64,000 nucleotides of DNA from Burkholderiales bacterium (GTDB taxonomy: Bacteria; Pseudomonadota; Gammaproteobacteria; Burkholderiales; Burkholderiaceae_C): contig JAFLDE010000016.1 in the NCBI GenBank assembly GCA_017302655.1, positions 1 to 64,000 on the forward strand. The letters are read 5' to 3'. The notes beneath the pieces are model-generated. The model did not search any database. It had not been told where the DNA came from and saw only the letters and a program-made list of their open reading frames with translations. Shown piece after piece: positions 16,958-25,334 of this stretch; position 1 is the first letter of the stretch, and every line of letters begins with the position of its first letter. Made by a program: the position numbers and the translations under genes.

Positions 16958-17549
16958 AATCCCACTGCTGCATGTCGACGAGCGCCTCATTGCCATCGAC
17001 AAGCCGGCCGGCCTGCTCAGCGTGCCAGGCCGTGGCGAGGACAAGCAGGACTGCGCTTGGTCGCGCGTGCGCACCCAGTTCCCCGAAGCCCTGGTGGTGC
17101 ACCGGCTCGACCAGGCGACTTCGGGCTTGTTGCTCTTCGCCCGCACGCTCGAGGCGCAGCGGGAGCTCGGCAGCGCCTTCGAACGGCGGCAGGTGAGCAA
17201 GCGCTACCAGGCCCTGGTCTGGGGCGAGTTGACCGAGGCCGAGGGCCTCATCGACCTGCCGCTGGCGGCGGATTGGCCCAACCGGCCACGCCAGCGGGTG
17301 TGCTTCGACGGGGGACGCCCTAGCCAGACCCGATGGCGCCGCGGCACCATGGGCGATGGGCAGACACGCCTGCTGCTGGAGCCCTTGACCGGCCGCTCGC
17401 ACCAGCTGCGCGTGCACCTGCTGGCCATCGGTCACCCCATCGTGGGCGACACGCTGTACGACCCGGATCGGCACGCGCCTCGGCTGATGCTGCATGCTCA
17501 AGACCTGGTGCTCCCCGGACTAACCCTGAACAGTCCCTGCCCCTTCTGA
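16947..17549 (+). CDS. RluA-family pseudouridine synthase
   Basis: The 200-residue enzyme has the catalytic motif HRLDQATSG with nucleophilic aspartate D55, the early IAIDKPAGLLSVPGRG, and the C-terminal GRSHQLRVHLLAIGHPIVGDTLY. It makes pseudouridine in rRNA or tRNA. The short length without an S4 domain resembles RluA or the YlyB-like subgroup, but the target uridine cannot be assigned. The ATG at 16947 overlaps the phosphatase stop codon by 11 bases. Confidence 0.92.
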   Translation: MPSEIPLLHVDERLIAIDKPAGLLSVPGRGEDKQDCAWSRVRTQFPEALVVHRLDQATSGLLLFARTLEAQRELGSAFERRQVSKRYQALVWGELTEAEGLIDLPLAADWPNRPRQRVCFDGGRPSQTRWRRGTMGDGQTRLLLEPLTGRSHQLRVHLLAIGHPIVGDTLYDPDRHAPRLMLHAQDLVLPGLTLNSPCPF

Positions 17550-17614
17550 GCAACTTCCGGCATGGCGCCGCAGCTTCTGACAGCATGCGCGTTTTCCCAA
17601 CTCGGAATGCGCCC

Positions 17615-19612
17615 ATGAAGCTGACCCGCCGCACCGTCGCCGCCCTCTTTGCCAGCAGCCCGCTGCTGTCCCTGGCCCAAGGCGCTGACCTGATGACGCC
17701 ACCGGCTGCCCTGCACATGCAGAACGTGCCGCCGGTCCCCAAGAGCCTGGCCGACCGCATGGCCGCCTACACCGAGTTCCGCGGCCACGGCTTCTCGGAC
17801 TGGCACCCGACCAAGGCGGAGATGCTGGTGGGCCACCGCGAAGCCGGTGCCAGCACGCCCCAGCTGTTCCGGCTGGACACGGCCATGGGCACGCTCAAGC
17901 CGGTCACCCAAGGCCCTGAGCCCGCAGGCGCCGGCAGCTACGAACCCAAGGACGGCCGCTTCATTGTGTTCAGCCGCTCCAGCGGCGGCAACGAGGTGAC
18001 GCAGATCTACCGCCAGGGCTTCGACGGCGCACCGGCTGTGCAGCTCACCCACCCCGACGAGCGCACCAGCTTGAACGGCTGGCGCAAGCCGCAGGGCGAG
18101 ATCGTCTACACCAGCGTACCGATCGACCGCACCGCACAGGGCGGCACGCGGGCCAAGATCATGACCAGCTTCTGGGCCGTGAATCCTGAAGCCAAGGACC
18201 CGCTCGCCGAGCGCCGCAAGCTCGTCGAGCTGGAAGGCGGCGGCTGGGGCGGAAACGTCAGCGAAGACGGCAAGCGCATGGTGCTGACCAAGTACATGAG
18301 CGCCAACGAGTCGCAGCTGTGGCTGATGGAGCTGGAAGGCGAGAGCGCCGGTAAGCCGGTGCAGGTGCTGCCCAAGCCGGGCAGCAACGACGCCAAGGCG
18401 GTGCATTTCGGCAGCTTCATGCCCGACAACCGCACGCTGCTGGTGGCCACCGACCGCTTCGGCGAGTTCCGCGAACTGGCTGTGCTGGATGCCAAGACCC
18501 AGGAGCTCAAGCGCATCACAGCGCACATCCCCTGGGACATCAGCGGCGGCGACGTGAGCGCCGACGGCAAGACCCTGGTGGTGCAAGCCAATGCCGATGG
18601 GCGCGACCTGGTGCATGTGTTCGACACCAGCACCTGGAAGGAGCTGCCGGCGCCCAAGCTGGCCGCCGGTTCGGTGGGCAGTGCGCGCTTCCACCCCAGC
18701 CTGCCACTGCTCGTGTACTCGGTGAGTAGCCCGAAGGGGCCGAGCCAGATCCACGTGCTGGACGCCAAGGGCGCCAGCACCCAGTGGACCAGGGCTGCAG
18801 TGCCGGCCGGCATCGACACCCAGGCGTTCAACGACACCGAGATCATTCGCTGGAAGAGCTTCGACGGCTTGAGCATCAGCGGCCTGATCAACCGCCCGCC
18901 CGCCAGCTTCAAGGGCAAGCGACCGGTGCTGATCAGCATCCACGGCGGGCCCGAAGCGCAGGCCACGGTGGGCTTTTTGAGCCGCTGGCAGTACTTCATC
19001 CAGGAACTCGGCATCACCCTGATCCAACCCAATGTGCGCGGCTCCTCGGGCTTCGGCAAGACCTTCCTGGCGCTGGACAACGGCTTCAAGCGCGAAGACT
19101 CGGTGAAGGACATCGGCGCGCTGCTGGAGTGGATCAAGACGCAGCCGGATTTGGACGCCGATCGCGTCGTCGTCACCGGTGGCAGCTACGGCGGTTACAT
19201 GAGCCTGGCCGTGGCCACGCATTACAGCGACCGCATCGCTGGCGCCATCGACATCGTCGGCATCAGCCACTTCGTGACCTTCCTGAACAACACCGAAAGC
19301 TACCGCCGCGACTTGCGCCGTGTGGAGTACGGCGACGAGCGCGATCCGGCCATGCGCGAGCATCTGGAGAAGATCTCGCCGCTGACCAACGCGCACAAGA
19401 TCAAGAAACCGCTGTTCGTCATCCAAGGCAAGAACGACCCGCGGGTGCCTTACACCGAGGCCGAGCAGATCGTGGCCAAGGTGCGTGAACTCGGCACGCC
19501 GGTCTGGTACCTGCGCGCCGACAACGAAGGCCACGGCTTCGCGCGCAAGGAGAACAACGACTACATGCAGTGGAGCATGGTGCAGTTCCTGCAGCAGACG
19601 ATGCTGAAGTGA
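17615..19612 (+). CDS. Exported S9 prolyl oligopeptidase (DPP IV/AAP-like)
   Basis: The 665-residue protein has an N-terminal export signal (MKLTRRTVAALFASSPLLSL); the twin arginine makes a Tat route possible, though Sec fits as well. A beta-propeller spans roughly residues 50-400, followed by the hydrolase domain with S524 in GGSYGGYM, D608 in GKNDPRVP and H640 in NEGHGF. It is likely a periplasmic di- or oligopeptidase. Start is ATG 17615; an in-frame ATG nine codons upstream is possible. It is a single gene closed by a strong terminator. Confidence 0.93.
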   Translation: MKLTRRTVAALFASSPLLSLAQGADLMTPPAALHMQNVPPVPKSLADRMAAYTEFRGHGFSDWHPTKAEMLVGHREAGASTPQLFRLDTAMGTLKPVTQGPEPAGAGSYEPKDGRFIVFSRSSGGNEVTQIYRQGFDGAPAVQLTHPDERTSLNGWRKPQGEIVYTSVPIDRTAQGGTRAKIMTSFWAVNPEAKDPLAERRKLVELEGGGWGGNVSEDGKRMVLTKYMSANESQLWLMELEGESAGKPVQVLPKPGSNDAKAVHFGSFMPDNRTLLVATDRFGEFRELAVLDAKTQELKRITAHIPWDISGGDVSADGKTLVVQANADGRDLVHVFDTSTWKELPAPKLAAGSVGSARFHPSLPLLVYSVSSPKGPSQIHVLDAKGASTQWTRAAVPAGIDTQAFNDTEIIRWKSFDGLSISGLINRPPASFKGKRPVLISIHGGPEAQATVGFLSRWQYFIQELGITLIQPNVRGSSGFGKTFLALDNGFKREDSVKDIGALLEWIKTQPDLDADRVVVTGGSYGGYMSLAVATHYSDRIAGAIDIVGISHFVTFLNNTESYRRDLRRVEYGDERDPAMREHLEKISPLTNAHKIKKPLFVIQGKNDPRVPYTEAEQIVAKVRELGTPVWYLRADNEGHGFARKENNDYMQWSMVQFLQQTMLK

Positions 19613-19616
19613 ATCC

Positions 19617-19645
19617 AAGGGCCCCGTTTGGGGCCCTTGCTCTTT
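19617..19645 (+). terminator. Intrinsic terminator of the exported S9 peptidase gene
   Basis: AAGGGCCCC (19617-19625) and GGGGCCCTT (19630-19638) form a perfect 9-bp stem with loop GTTT, followed by GCTCTTT. It begins four bases after the stop codon. The stem is identical to that of the cytochrome c terminator at 2931. Confidence 0.88.
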
Positions 19646-19646
19646 C

Positions 19647-19884
19647 AGCCTAGAAGCGGCAGTTGACCGCTTGCCGCCGCATGCAAGTTCCGAGCAGCAC
19701 AACGAAATGTGCTCACGGCTCCGCTCACCGCTTGGGTGAGAGCGCTACGCGGCCGATTGCACCGTGCTGCGGCACGCTGGCGGCGTTGCTTCTCCTTGCG
19801 GGCACGAGCCCGCTGCGTCGGCGCGCCTTGCCAGCGCACCGAAGCACGGCGCACTCGACCGCGTCCAACTGCCGTTTCTAGGCT
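19647..19884. repeat. 238-bp MITE-like element with 19-bp terminal inverted repeats
   Basis: AGCCTAGAAGCGGCAGTTG at 19647-19665 is the reverse complement, with one mismatch, of CAACTGCCGTTTCTAGGCT at 19866-19884. The ends bracket 200 bp with no convincing gene. The interior holds several hairpins, for example AGCACA/TGTGCT at 19696-19713 and GCGGGC/GCCCGC at 19798-19813. No transposase is present, and a target-site duplication could not be identified. It fills the convergent gap between the S9 peptidase terminator and the cobD-type stop codon. It could be a miniature transposable element or a structured RNA locus. Confidence 0.7.
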
Positions 19885-20873
19885 CAGCCGATCAGATTGG
19901 CGAGCTTGAGCAGCGCCAGCAGCAGCATCCACAAGACCACAGAGCGCCAGACCAGGCGCACCACGGAATGCAGATGACCCAGTTGCGGCGGCTCACCCGG
20001 CGTGGAGCCCATGGCCGCCGTGGCGTCGGGGGCGCTGCCGGCCGCCAGGGTCTTGCTGCGATCTGGGAACACGCCCGGCGCCGAGGCTCCACCCAGTTGC
20101 ACACCCACCGCACCAGCGGCGGCGGCCAGGATGACGCCTTCGTTGTCCTGCGACCAGAGGCTGGCGTCGCGCCGCCAGCCGTTCACCGCCTCTTCAAAAT
20201 TGCCCACGATGGCAAAGCCTGCGGCCGTGAGGCGAGAGGGCACATGGTCCATGAGCGCAAAGCAGCGCCGTGACAGGCCATGCAGGCGCTCGTGCGTCAG
20301 CGTGTCCAGCTTGCGATTGCGGAAGGCCCAGTAGCGGCTGGCGAACTCCGCCAGCCGGAACAGCACGGCGCCCGCCGGCCCGCCCCCCAGGCTGGCCACC
20401 AGCACGAACCAGAAGAACACGCCGAACACATGCCGGTGCGCCGCCAGCAGCGAATGCTCGATGACGTGGCGCAGCAGCTCGGAGCGCGGCAGCTCAGAAG
20501 CATCCACATGCTGCCAACTGGCGAGCAGACGGCGTGCCTCCAACTCGTCGCCGCGCTCCAGGGCCTCGCGGATGTCGGTGAAGTAGTGGCTGAACTGTCG
20601 GAAGCCCAGCGTCAGGTAAAGCACCAGCACGTCAAAACCGAGCGCCAGAAAGAAGGACTGCTGGCGCAGCATCCAGTCGATCAGGAACACGACGACGGCC
20701 GGCAGCCCGACCGACACCAGCCAGGTGAGCCACGCATGCACGGGCTCGCCCGCGTCCATGTTGCGCCCGCACCAGCGCGACCACGCCACCACCGCGCCAT
20801 GCACCGCATTCCCATGCGGAAGGGGTTTGAGCTGCTCGCAGATCAGTGCCAGCAGCACGGCCAGAAAACTCAT
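19884..20873 (-). CDS. CobD/CbiB-family membrane protein
   Basis: The 329-residue protein has hydrophobic segments at the N-terminus (MSFLAVLLALICEQ), around residues 45-90, around 150-170, and at the C-terminus (VVLWMLLLALLKLANL). The central SRRCFALMDHVPSRLTAAGFAIVGNFEEAV matches the conserved CobD/CbiB core (DxxPxRLTA). CobD attaches aminopropanol in cobalamin synthesis, but no other cobalamin gene is present and the variable C-terminal part departs from true CobD, so the related AmpE/CobD-like Burkholderiales subfamily of unknown role is at least as likely. It follows the Nudix gene by seven bases. Confidence 0.8.
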   Translation of the reverse strand: MSFLAVLLALICEQLKPLPHGNAVHGAVVAWSRWCGRNMDAGEPVHAWLTWLVSVGLPAVVVFLIDWMLRQQSFFLALGFDVLVLYLTLGFRQFSHYFTDIREALERGDELEARRLLASWQHVDASELPRSELLRHVIEHSLLAAHRHVFGVFFWFVLVASLGGGPAGAVLFRLAEFASRYWAFRNRKLDTLTHERLHGLSRRCFALMDHVPSRLTAAGFAIVGNFEEAVNGWRRDASLWSQDNEGVILAAAAGAVGVQLGGASAPGVFPDRSKTLAAGSAPDATAAMGSTPGEPPQLGHLHSVVRLVWRSVVLWMLLLALLKLANLIG

Positions 20874-20880
20874 GCACGCA

Positions 20881-21576
20881 TCATAGAGAGCGCCCCTGCC
20901 GGAGCTGGTGGTAAAGGTTCCTCAGCATGGCCGCCGTGGCGCCCCAAATGAAGTAGTCGCGGCCCTGGTTCGACCAAGGCATGGAGAGGAACTCACGCGA
21001 CAAGCCCGGCAGTTCAAGGCGATGGTGGCGATGGTGCGCGGGCTGCATCAGAAAGCGGAGAGGCACCTCGAAGGCCTCGGCCACTTCGGCGGCCTGCAGG
21101 TGCAGATCGAACGGCGGGCGCACCAGGGCCACGCAGGGTTGCACCGAATAGGCGGTCACCGTGGTGTAAACGGGCAGCAGACCGATCGGTTCGACATGCT
21201 CGGCACCGAGTCCTATCTCTTCCGCCGCTTCACGCAGTGCCGCCGCCCAGGCATCCTCATCCGTGGCGTCGATGGCGCCCCCAGGGAAGCTGATCTGCCC
21301 GCCATGGTGCCTGAGCTGCTCTTGCCGGCGTGTCAACAGCACGGTCACCTCCGTCTCGCGCATCACCAGCGGCACCAGCACCGCCGCCTGACGCGGGTTC
21401 ATGCCGGGCAGCCGGCCGCCATCGCCAGGGCGCTCCGGCTCGGCCAGCGACACCTCTGAGAAGTGCTGCCGCAACGCGGCGGCTTTCAGCCAAGGCTCCG
21501 GCAGGGCGGGCAGGTGCGCATCCACGGCGCTCACGGGCACGGCATGCGGGTCGAAGATGGGGCGAATGCCGGTCAC
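20881..21576 (-). CDS. NudL-type CoA pyrophosphatase (Nudix hydrolase)
   Basis: The protein carries the CoA-hydrolase signature LLTRRQEQLRHHGGQISFPG directly followed by the Nudix box region GGAIDATDEDAWAAALREAA, laid out as in E. coli NudL (including D in place of the first Nudix E). It cleaves CoA or CoA esters into phosphopantetheine and 3',5'-ADP. The start is uncertain: no ATG lies near the expected N-terminus, and the GTG at 21576 (TGIRPIFDP) is the best candidate, giving 231 residues, but its Shine-Dalgarno is poor. It begins just beyond the rplS terminator and is followed by the cobD-type gene. Confidence 0.85.
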   Translation of the reverse strand: MTGIRPIFDPHAVPVSAVDAHLPALPEPWLKAAALRQHFSEVSLAEPERPGDGGRLPGMNPRQAAVLVPLVMRETEVTVLLTRRQEQLRHHGGQISFPGGAIDATDEDAWAAALREAAEEIGLGAEHVEPIGLLPVYTTVTAYSVQPCVALVRPPFDLHLQAAEVAEAFEVPLRFLMQPAHHRHHRLELPGLSREFLSMPWSNQGRDYFIWGATAAMLRNLYHQLRQGRSL

Positions 21577-21603
21577 GGCGCGAAGTATGGAGTGACCGAG
21601 AAA

Positions 21604-21629
21604 CAAAAAAGCCGCCCGGCGAGGGCGGC
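21604..21629 (-). terminator. Intrinsic terminator of the rpsP-rimM-trmD-rplS operon
   Basis: Reading leftward, GCCGCCC, a 5-nt loop and GGGCGGC (21611-21629 on the plus strand) are followed by six T residues (the A run at 21605-21610). It lies about 27 bp after the rplS stop codon and marks the end of the ribosomal operon. Confidence 0.93.
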
Positions 21630-21655
21630 TTCTGCGGCTGGGAGCCAAGGGCAGC

Positions 21656-22009
21656 TCAGGAGAGCTTTTCCTTGATGCGCGCGCTCTTGCCCGAGCGGCT
21701 GCGCAGGTAGTACAGCTTGGCGCGGCGAACGTCGCCACGGCGCTTGACTTCGATGCTGGCGATCAGCGGGCTGTACAGCTGGAAGGTGCGCTCCACGCCT
21801 TCGCCGCTGGACACCTTGCGCACGATGAAGCTGCTGTTCAGGCCGCGGTTGCGCTTGGCAATCACCACGCCTTCATAGGCTTGCACGCGCTTGCGGGTGC
21901 CTTCCACCACGTTCACGCTGACGATCACCGTGTCGCCGGGCATGAAAGCCGGGATGGTCTTGTTCAGGCGGGCGATTTCTTCTTGTTCAAGGGTTTGGAT
22001 CAGGTCCAT
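21656..22009 (-). CDS. rplS: 50S ribosomal protein L19
   Basis: The 117-residue protein matches bacterial L19 across its length: [20 protein letters not shown], the [20 protein letters not shown] core, [19 protein letters not shown], and the C-terminal [21 protein letters not shown]19 lies at the 30S-50S interface. It is the last gene of the rpsP operon, 101 bp after trmD, and is followed by an intrinsic terminator. Confidence 0.98.
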   Translation of the reverse strand: MDLIQTLEQEEIARLNKTIPAFMPGDTVIVSVNVVEGTRKRVQAYEGVVIAKRNRGLNSSFIVRKVSSGEGVERTFQLYSPLIASIEVKRRGDVRRAKLYYLRSRSGKSARIKEKLS

Positions 22010-22086
22010 GAGGTTCTCCGGGGTTGCTCCGAAAGTGATCGTGCCGGCATCGCGCCCGTGATTTCACTGGACCCGGCAGAGGATCG

Positions 22087-22108
22087 AAAAGCCCGCGAGT
22101 ATACGGGC
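22087..22108 (-). terminator. Hairpin with short U run between trmD and rplS (possible attenuator)
   Basis: Reading leftward from the trmD stop, GCCCG and CGGGC (22104-22108 and 22091-22095) pair around an 8-nt loop and are followed by TTTT (22087-22090). The stem is short, so it may only partly terminate and thereby set the ratio of TrmD to L19, which differ greatly in abundance. A TATACT sequence in the loop region could alternatively be a -10 element for rplS. Confidence 0.5.
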
Positions 22109-22110
22109 AA

Positions 22111-22869
22111 TCACTGATCCCGCAAGGTACGGAGCCACTTTTCGTCGTCGGCCGTGAGGCGTCCTGCCGCCCGGGCGGCGTCGATCAAATCCGGGCGCCG
22201 CTCTTGCGTGTAGCGCAGCTGCTGCTCACGCCGCCAGCGCGCGATCTGCGCATGGTGGCCAGAAAGCAGCACGGCGGGCACGCGGTCCTCGCCCAGTTGC
22301 TCTGGGCGGCTGTAGTGGGGGCAGTCGAGCAGGCCGCCGCTGTCGGCTTGGAAGCTGTCCTGCTGGTGCGAGGCCTCATCGCCCAGCACGCCGGGCAGCA
22401 ATCGGGTCACGGCGTCCAGCAGGGCCAGAGCCGGCAACTCGCCCCCGGAGAGTACGAAGTCCCCGAGGCTGATCTCGCGGGTCACATGGCGTTCGACGAA
22501 GCGCTGGTCGATGCCTTCGTAGCGCCCACAGACCAGCACGGCCCCTTCCCCTGCGGCCAGTTCGGCCGCCACGGCTTGCGTCAGGCGCTCGCCAGAGGGA
22601 CTGAAATGGATCACCGGGCAATTGGAAGGGTCGCCTCGGTCCATTCGTGCCGCCGCCAGCGCCCGCTCAAGGGGTTCGACCAGCATGACCATGCCGGGCC
22701 CACCGCCGAAGGGGCGGTCATCGATGCGGCGGTAGTTGTCTTCGGTGAAGTCGCGTGGGTTCCAGCATTTCACCTGCACCTGCCCGCTGGCGAACGCGCG
22801 CCGGGTGATGCCGGATTCCAGGTGCGGCGCGATGAGCTCGGGAAAGATCGTGAGGAGGTCGAACCTCAC
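22111..22869 (-). CDS. trmD: tRNA (guanine37-N1)-methyltransferase
   Basis: The 252-residue SPOUT methyltransferase makes m1G37 in tRNAs reading CNN, GGG and related codons, preventing frameshifts. Visible motifs are MRFDLLTIFPELIAPHLESG, DDRPFGGGPGMVM, and the trefoil-knot AdoMet site VLVCGRYEGIDQRFVE with DFVLSGGELPALALLDAV. It overlaps rimM by four bases (ATGA) and is followed by a hairpin before rplS. Confidence 0.98.
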   Translation of the reverse strand: MRFDLLTIFPELIAPHLESGITRRAFASGQVQVKCWNPRDFTEDNYRRIDDRPFGGGPGMVMLVEPLERALAAARMDRGDPSNCPVIHFSPSGERLTQAVAAELAAGEGAVLVCGRYEGIDQRFVERHVTREISLGDFVLSGGELPALALLDAVTRLLPGVLGDEASHQQDSFQADSGGLLDCPHYSRPEQLGEDRVPAVLLSGHHAQIARWRREQQLRYTQERRPDLIDAARAAGRLTADDEKWLRTLRDQ

Positions 22870-23429
22870 TCAGCGTCCTTCCAGTCACTTTGCCAGTCGA
22901 CCGTGATGCGCTTGGCGTCCAGGTCGACATCGCAGCCGTACTGGCTGACGAACGGGATCAGCAGTTCCTGGGAGGGTGCAGGCCGTTCGATGCCCGGCGG
23001 CGCGATGCGCAGCACGCAATGCGGGCCGGTGTCGATGAGGTCGATGACGCGCCCAAGGTCCTGACCCGCACGGTTGACCACGGCCAAACCGATCAGGTCG
23101 ACCCAGTAAAACTCGTCCGCTTGCGCCGGCTTGGGGAAGCTGGAGCGCGGCACGTGAAGCACAGCGCCCCGCAAGGCTTCGGCCGCGTTGCGATCCTGCA
23201 CCCCTTCGACCAGCGCCACCAACTGATCGCTCTGCTCACGCAGCGTGAGCACCTTGAGCTGGCTGGGCAGTGGCTGAGCACGCGGGGCGTCGCTCGCCAG
23301 CCACCAGGTGGTGTTGGCGAACAGTGCGTCGGCGTCCAATGAAAAAGGCTGGACCTTGATCCAGCCTTTGACACCGAAAGCCCCACTGATGCGGCCGACT
23401 GGCACGGCGTCGGCGGGCATGGGGTTCAT
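22866..23429 (-). CDS. rimM: 16S rRNA processing protein RimM
   Basis: The 187-residue protein has the N-terminal RimM beta-barrel (VPVGRISGAFGVKGWIKVQP) and the C-terminal PRC-barrel (EFYWVDLIGLAVVNRAGQDL and LLIPFVSQYGCDVDLDAKRI). It helps mature the 30S head and binds S19. It lies five bases after rpsP and overlaps trmD, the usual arrangement. Confidence 0.97.
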   Translation of the reverse strand: MNPMPADAVPVGRISGAFGVKGWIKVQPFSLDADALFANTTWWLASDAPRAQPLPSQLKVLTLREQSDQLVALVEGVQDRNAAEALRGAVLHVPRSSFPKPAQADEFYWVDLIGLAVVNRAGQDLGRVIDLIDTGPHCVLRIAPPGIERPAPSQELLIPFVSQYGCDVDLDAKRITVDWQSDWKDAE

Positions 23430-23434
23430 GCTGA

Positions 23435-23692
23435 TTACGCGGCGACCACGGCCTTCTTGGCTTCGCCGACCAGACGGTCCACCACCGGGCTCATCTGGGC
23501 GCCAACGCCGGTCCAGTAGCTGATGCGGTCCAGCGCGATGCGCAGGCCCTCGGCCTTGCCGGAAGCGACCGGGTTGTAGAAACCCACGCGCTCGATGAAG
23601 CGGCCATCACGGCGCTCAGCCTTCGGGGCCACGACGATGTTGTAGAACGGGCGCTTCTTGGAGCCACCACGGGCGAGACGGATCACGACCAT
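23435..23692 (-). CDS. rpsP: 30S ribosomal protein S16
   Basis: The 85-residue protein matches S16 ([20 protein letters not shown], then [17 protein letters not shown]). The ATG at 23692 is preceded by AAGGA. It is the first gene of the rpsP-rimM-trmD-rplS operon. A consensus TATAAT about 170 bp upstream implies a long leader. Confidence 0.98.
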   Translation of the reverse strand: MVVIRLARGGSKKRPFYNIVVAPKAERRDGRFIERVGFYNPVASGKAEGLRIALDRISYWTGVGAQMSPVVDRLVGEAKKAVVAA

Positions 23693-23862
23693 CTTGTTTC
23701 CTTCAAACCTAAGAGTGTTGTGTTCTCGGCCGCCCCAGGGACACGTCAGGGACTGCGGAACGAGTGAGTGCCAGCCGGATATGCTGGCAACCCTTGCTGG
23801 CGCCGTAGATACGCTTCCATCCCTGGAAGCCGTAGCCGCAAGAAAGCTGGCGATTATAGACA

Positions 23863-23868
23863 GCCGCG
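23863..23868 (-). promoter_or_regulatory. Consensus -10 element (TATAAT) upstream of rpsP
   Basis: Read on the minus strand this is a perfect TATAAT in the 204-bp region between rpsP and the divergent acetyltransferase gene. No good -35 is seen at 16-18 bp, so activity may depend on other elements. If used, the rpsP transcript would carry a leader of roughly 160 nt. Confidence 0.5.
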
Positions 23869-23896
23869 GCCGTTGCGCCGTGACGGCCTGCACATC

Positions 23897-24442
23897 ATGA
23901 GCGATTCCCCCCCTCCATCCTTGCTTTGGCTGCGCGACAGCCAGGACGCCGACTTGCCTGCGCTGACGGCCATCTACCGGCACCATGTGCTTCACGGCAC
24001 AGGCACCTTCGAGCTGGAAGCCCCCGACGAGGCGGAGATGGCTCGGCGTCGCGCGGAGGTCTTGGGGCGCCAGCTGCCATGGCTGGTGGCCGAACGCGAT
24101 GGTCGCGTGCTCGGCTACGCCTACGCCAACTACTTCCGCCCGCGGATGGCCTACCGCTTTTGCCTGGAAGACTCGATCTACTTGGCGCCCGAGGCGCAAG
24201 GCGCGGGGCTGGGCCGCTTGTTGTTGGCCGAGCTGATCTCGCGATGTGAGGCCCTGGGCGCACGGCAGATGGTGGCCGTGATTGGCGACAGCGCAAACGC
24301 CGCCTCGATCGGCGTGCACCGTCAAGCCGGCTTCGAGCCCATGGGTGTCATGAAGGCCGCAGGCTGGAAATTTGAGCGCTGGTTGGACGTGGTCTTCATG
24401 CAACGCGCACTGGGTCTGGGCAGCGAGGTGCCGGCGCCATGA
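23897..24442 (+). CDS. GNAT N-acetyltransferase (phosphinothricin acetyltransferase-like)
   Basis: The 181-residue protein is a single GNAT domain. The acetyl-CoA-binding motif A is [18 protein letters not shown] (QxxGxG/A form), followed by motif B around [20 protein letters not shown] and [20 protein letters not shown]. The early [13 protein letters not shown] and the central [15 protein letters not shown] are typical of the PAT/MddA subgroup, which acetylates phosphinothricin, methionine sulfoximine or methionine sulfone; the substrate here is unproven. It overlaps the TM2-like gene by four bases (ATGA). Confidence 0.88.
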   Translation: MSDSPPPSLLWLRDSQDADLPALTAIYRHHVLHGTGTFELEAPDEAEMARRRAEVLGRQLPWLVAERDGRVLGYAYANYFRPRMAYRFCLEDSIYLAPEAQGAGLGRLLLAELISRCEALGARQMVAVIGDSANAASIGVHRQAGFEPMGVMKAAGWKFERWLDVVFMQRALGLGSEVPAP

Positions 24443-24843
24443 GCCGCTCGAAAGCCGGGGCCGCCTGGTTGGCTGTGCTTCTCGGTGCGCTTGGCGCGCA
24501 CCGTTTCTATCTGCATGGCTTCAAGGACCGATGGGCGCACCTGCACTGGCTGGCCACCTTGACGGCTCTATGGGGGCTGCGTGATCTCGAACGCCTGGGT
24601 ACCGACGCTCCCAACCTGTCCTGGGCCCTGCCGCTGGGCTGCGCCATGCTCGCAGCCGGTGCGCTGCAGGGCATCGTGCTGGCGCTCAGCTCAGATGAGC
24701 GCTGGGAAGCCCGCTTCGGTCAGGCGAACTCCAGCAATTGGGGAAGTGTGCTGGCCGCCGTGTTCGGCTTGCTGACCGGCGGCATCTACCTGATGACTGC
24801 CATCGTCTACGCCGCCCAGCGCTACTTCGAGCTGAACAGTTGA
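24439..24843 (+). CDS. TM2-domain-like membrane protein
   Basis: The 134-residue protein starts with a TM2-like segment ([20 protein letters not shown], containing the G-x-x-G-xHRFYLG core) and has further hydrophobic helices around residues 62-85 and 102-125. The role of TM2 proteins is unknown. It is translationally coupled to the acetyltransferase (ATGA), and its last 22 bases overlap the 3' end of folK on the other strand, leaving no space for terminators. Confidence 0.8.
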   Translation: MSRSKAGAAWLAVLLGALGAHRFYLHGFKDRWAHLHWLATLTALWGLRDLERLGTDAPNLSWALPLGCAMLAAGALQGIVLALSSDERWEARFGQANSSNWGSVLAAVFGLLTGGIYLMTAIVYAAQRYFELNS

Positions 24844-25334
24844 AGCGGGCTGCGCTCGATGCGCTGATCGGCCACGCTGTGCACGAAGCACTCCAGTTCA
24901 CCCAGACCAGGCAGCGCCAAGCCCGACGCCAACTCCAGTAGCGGCAAGAGGACGAAGGCACGCTGGTGCAGGCGCGGGTGCGGCAGCAGCAACTGCTCGT
25001 CGGCGTGCGTGAGCTCACCCAGCGCCAGCAGGTCGAGGTCCAAGGTACGAGGCGCATGGTGGAACGGTCGTTCGCGACCATGCTGCCGTTCGATGTCCTG
25101 CAAGCGTTGCAGCAGAACCAGGGGGCTGGCGTCGGTGTCGAAGGCCAGCACGGCATTCCAGTAGTCAGGGCCTCCAGCATCCACGGGGGCGCTTCGATAG
25201 AGGCTGGAAGCTTGCACGTTCCGGGCATCGGACCAGCTGGCCACCTGCTCAGCGGCTCGCCTCAGCGTAGCCAACGCGTCCCCCAGGTTGGCGCCCAGGC
25301 CCACGTAGGCCCGCCGACTCACCCGGCGAGTCAC
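24822..25334 (-). CDS. folK: 2-amino-4-hydroxy-6-hydroxymethyldihydropteridine pyrophosphokinase
   Basis: The 170-residue HPPK transfers pyrophosphate from ATP to the pterin in folate synthesis. Motifs include AYVGLGANLGD near the start, the core DYWNAVLAFDTD, and HHAPRTLDLDLLALG, whose DLDLL provides the magnesium ligands. The start is GTG at 25334, overlapping the pcnB stop (GTGA). The pcnB-folK pairing is common in gamma- and betaproteobacteria. Confidence 0.95.
   Translation of the reverse strand: MTRRVSRRAYVGLGANLGDALATLRRAAEQVASWSDARNVQASSLYRSAPVDAGGPDYWNAVLAFDTDASPLVLLQRLQDIERQHGRERPFHHAPRTLDLDLLALGELTHADEQLLLPHPRLHQRAFVLLPLLELASGLALPGLGELECFVHSVADQRIERSPLQLFSSK

Noticed and set aside
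17333-17614. An N-terminal extension of the exported S9 peptidase from an upstream ATG
   Set aside because: It overlaps the pseudouridine synthase gene in another frame; the signal peptide begins at ATG 17615.
19647-19884. The 238-bp element as an integron attC site or as a small coding gene
   Set aside because: The attC core GTTRRRY/RYYYAAC does not fit the ends, the length is too great, and no reading frame in it resembles a protein.
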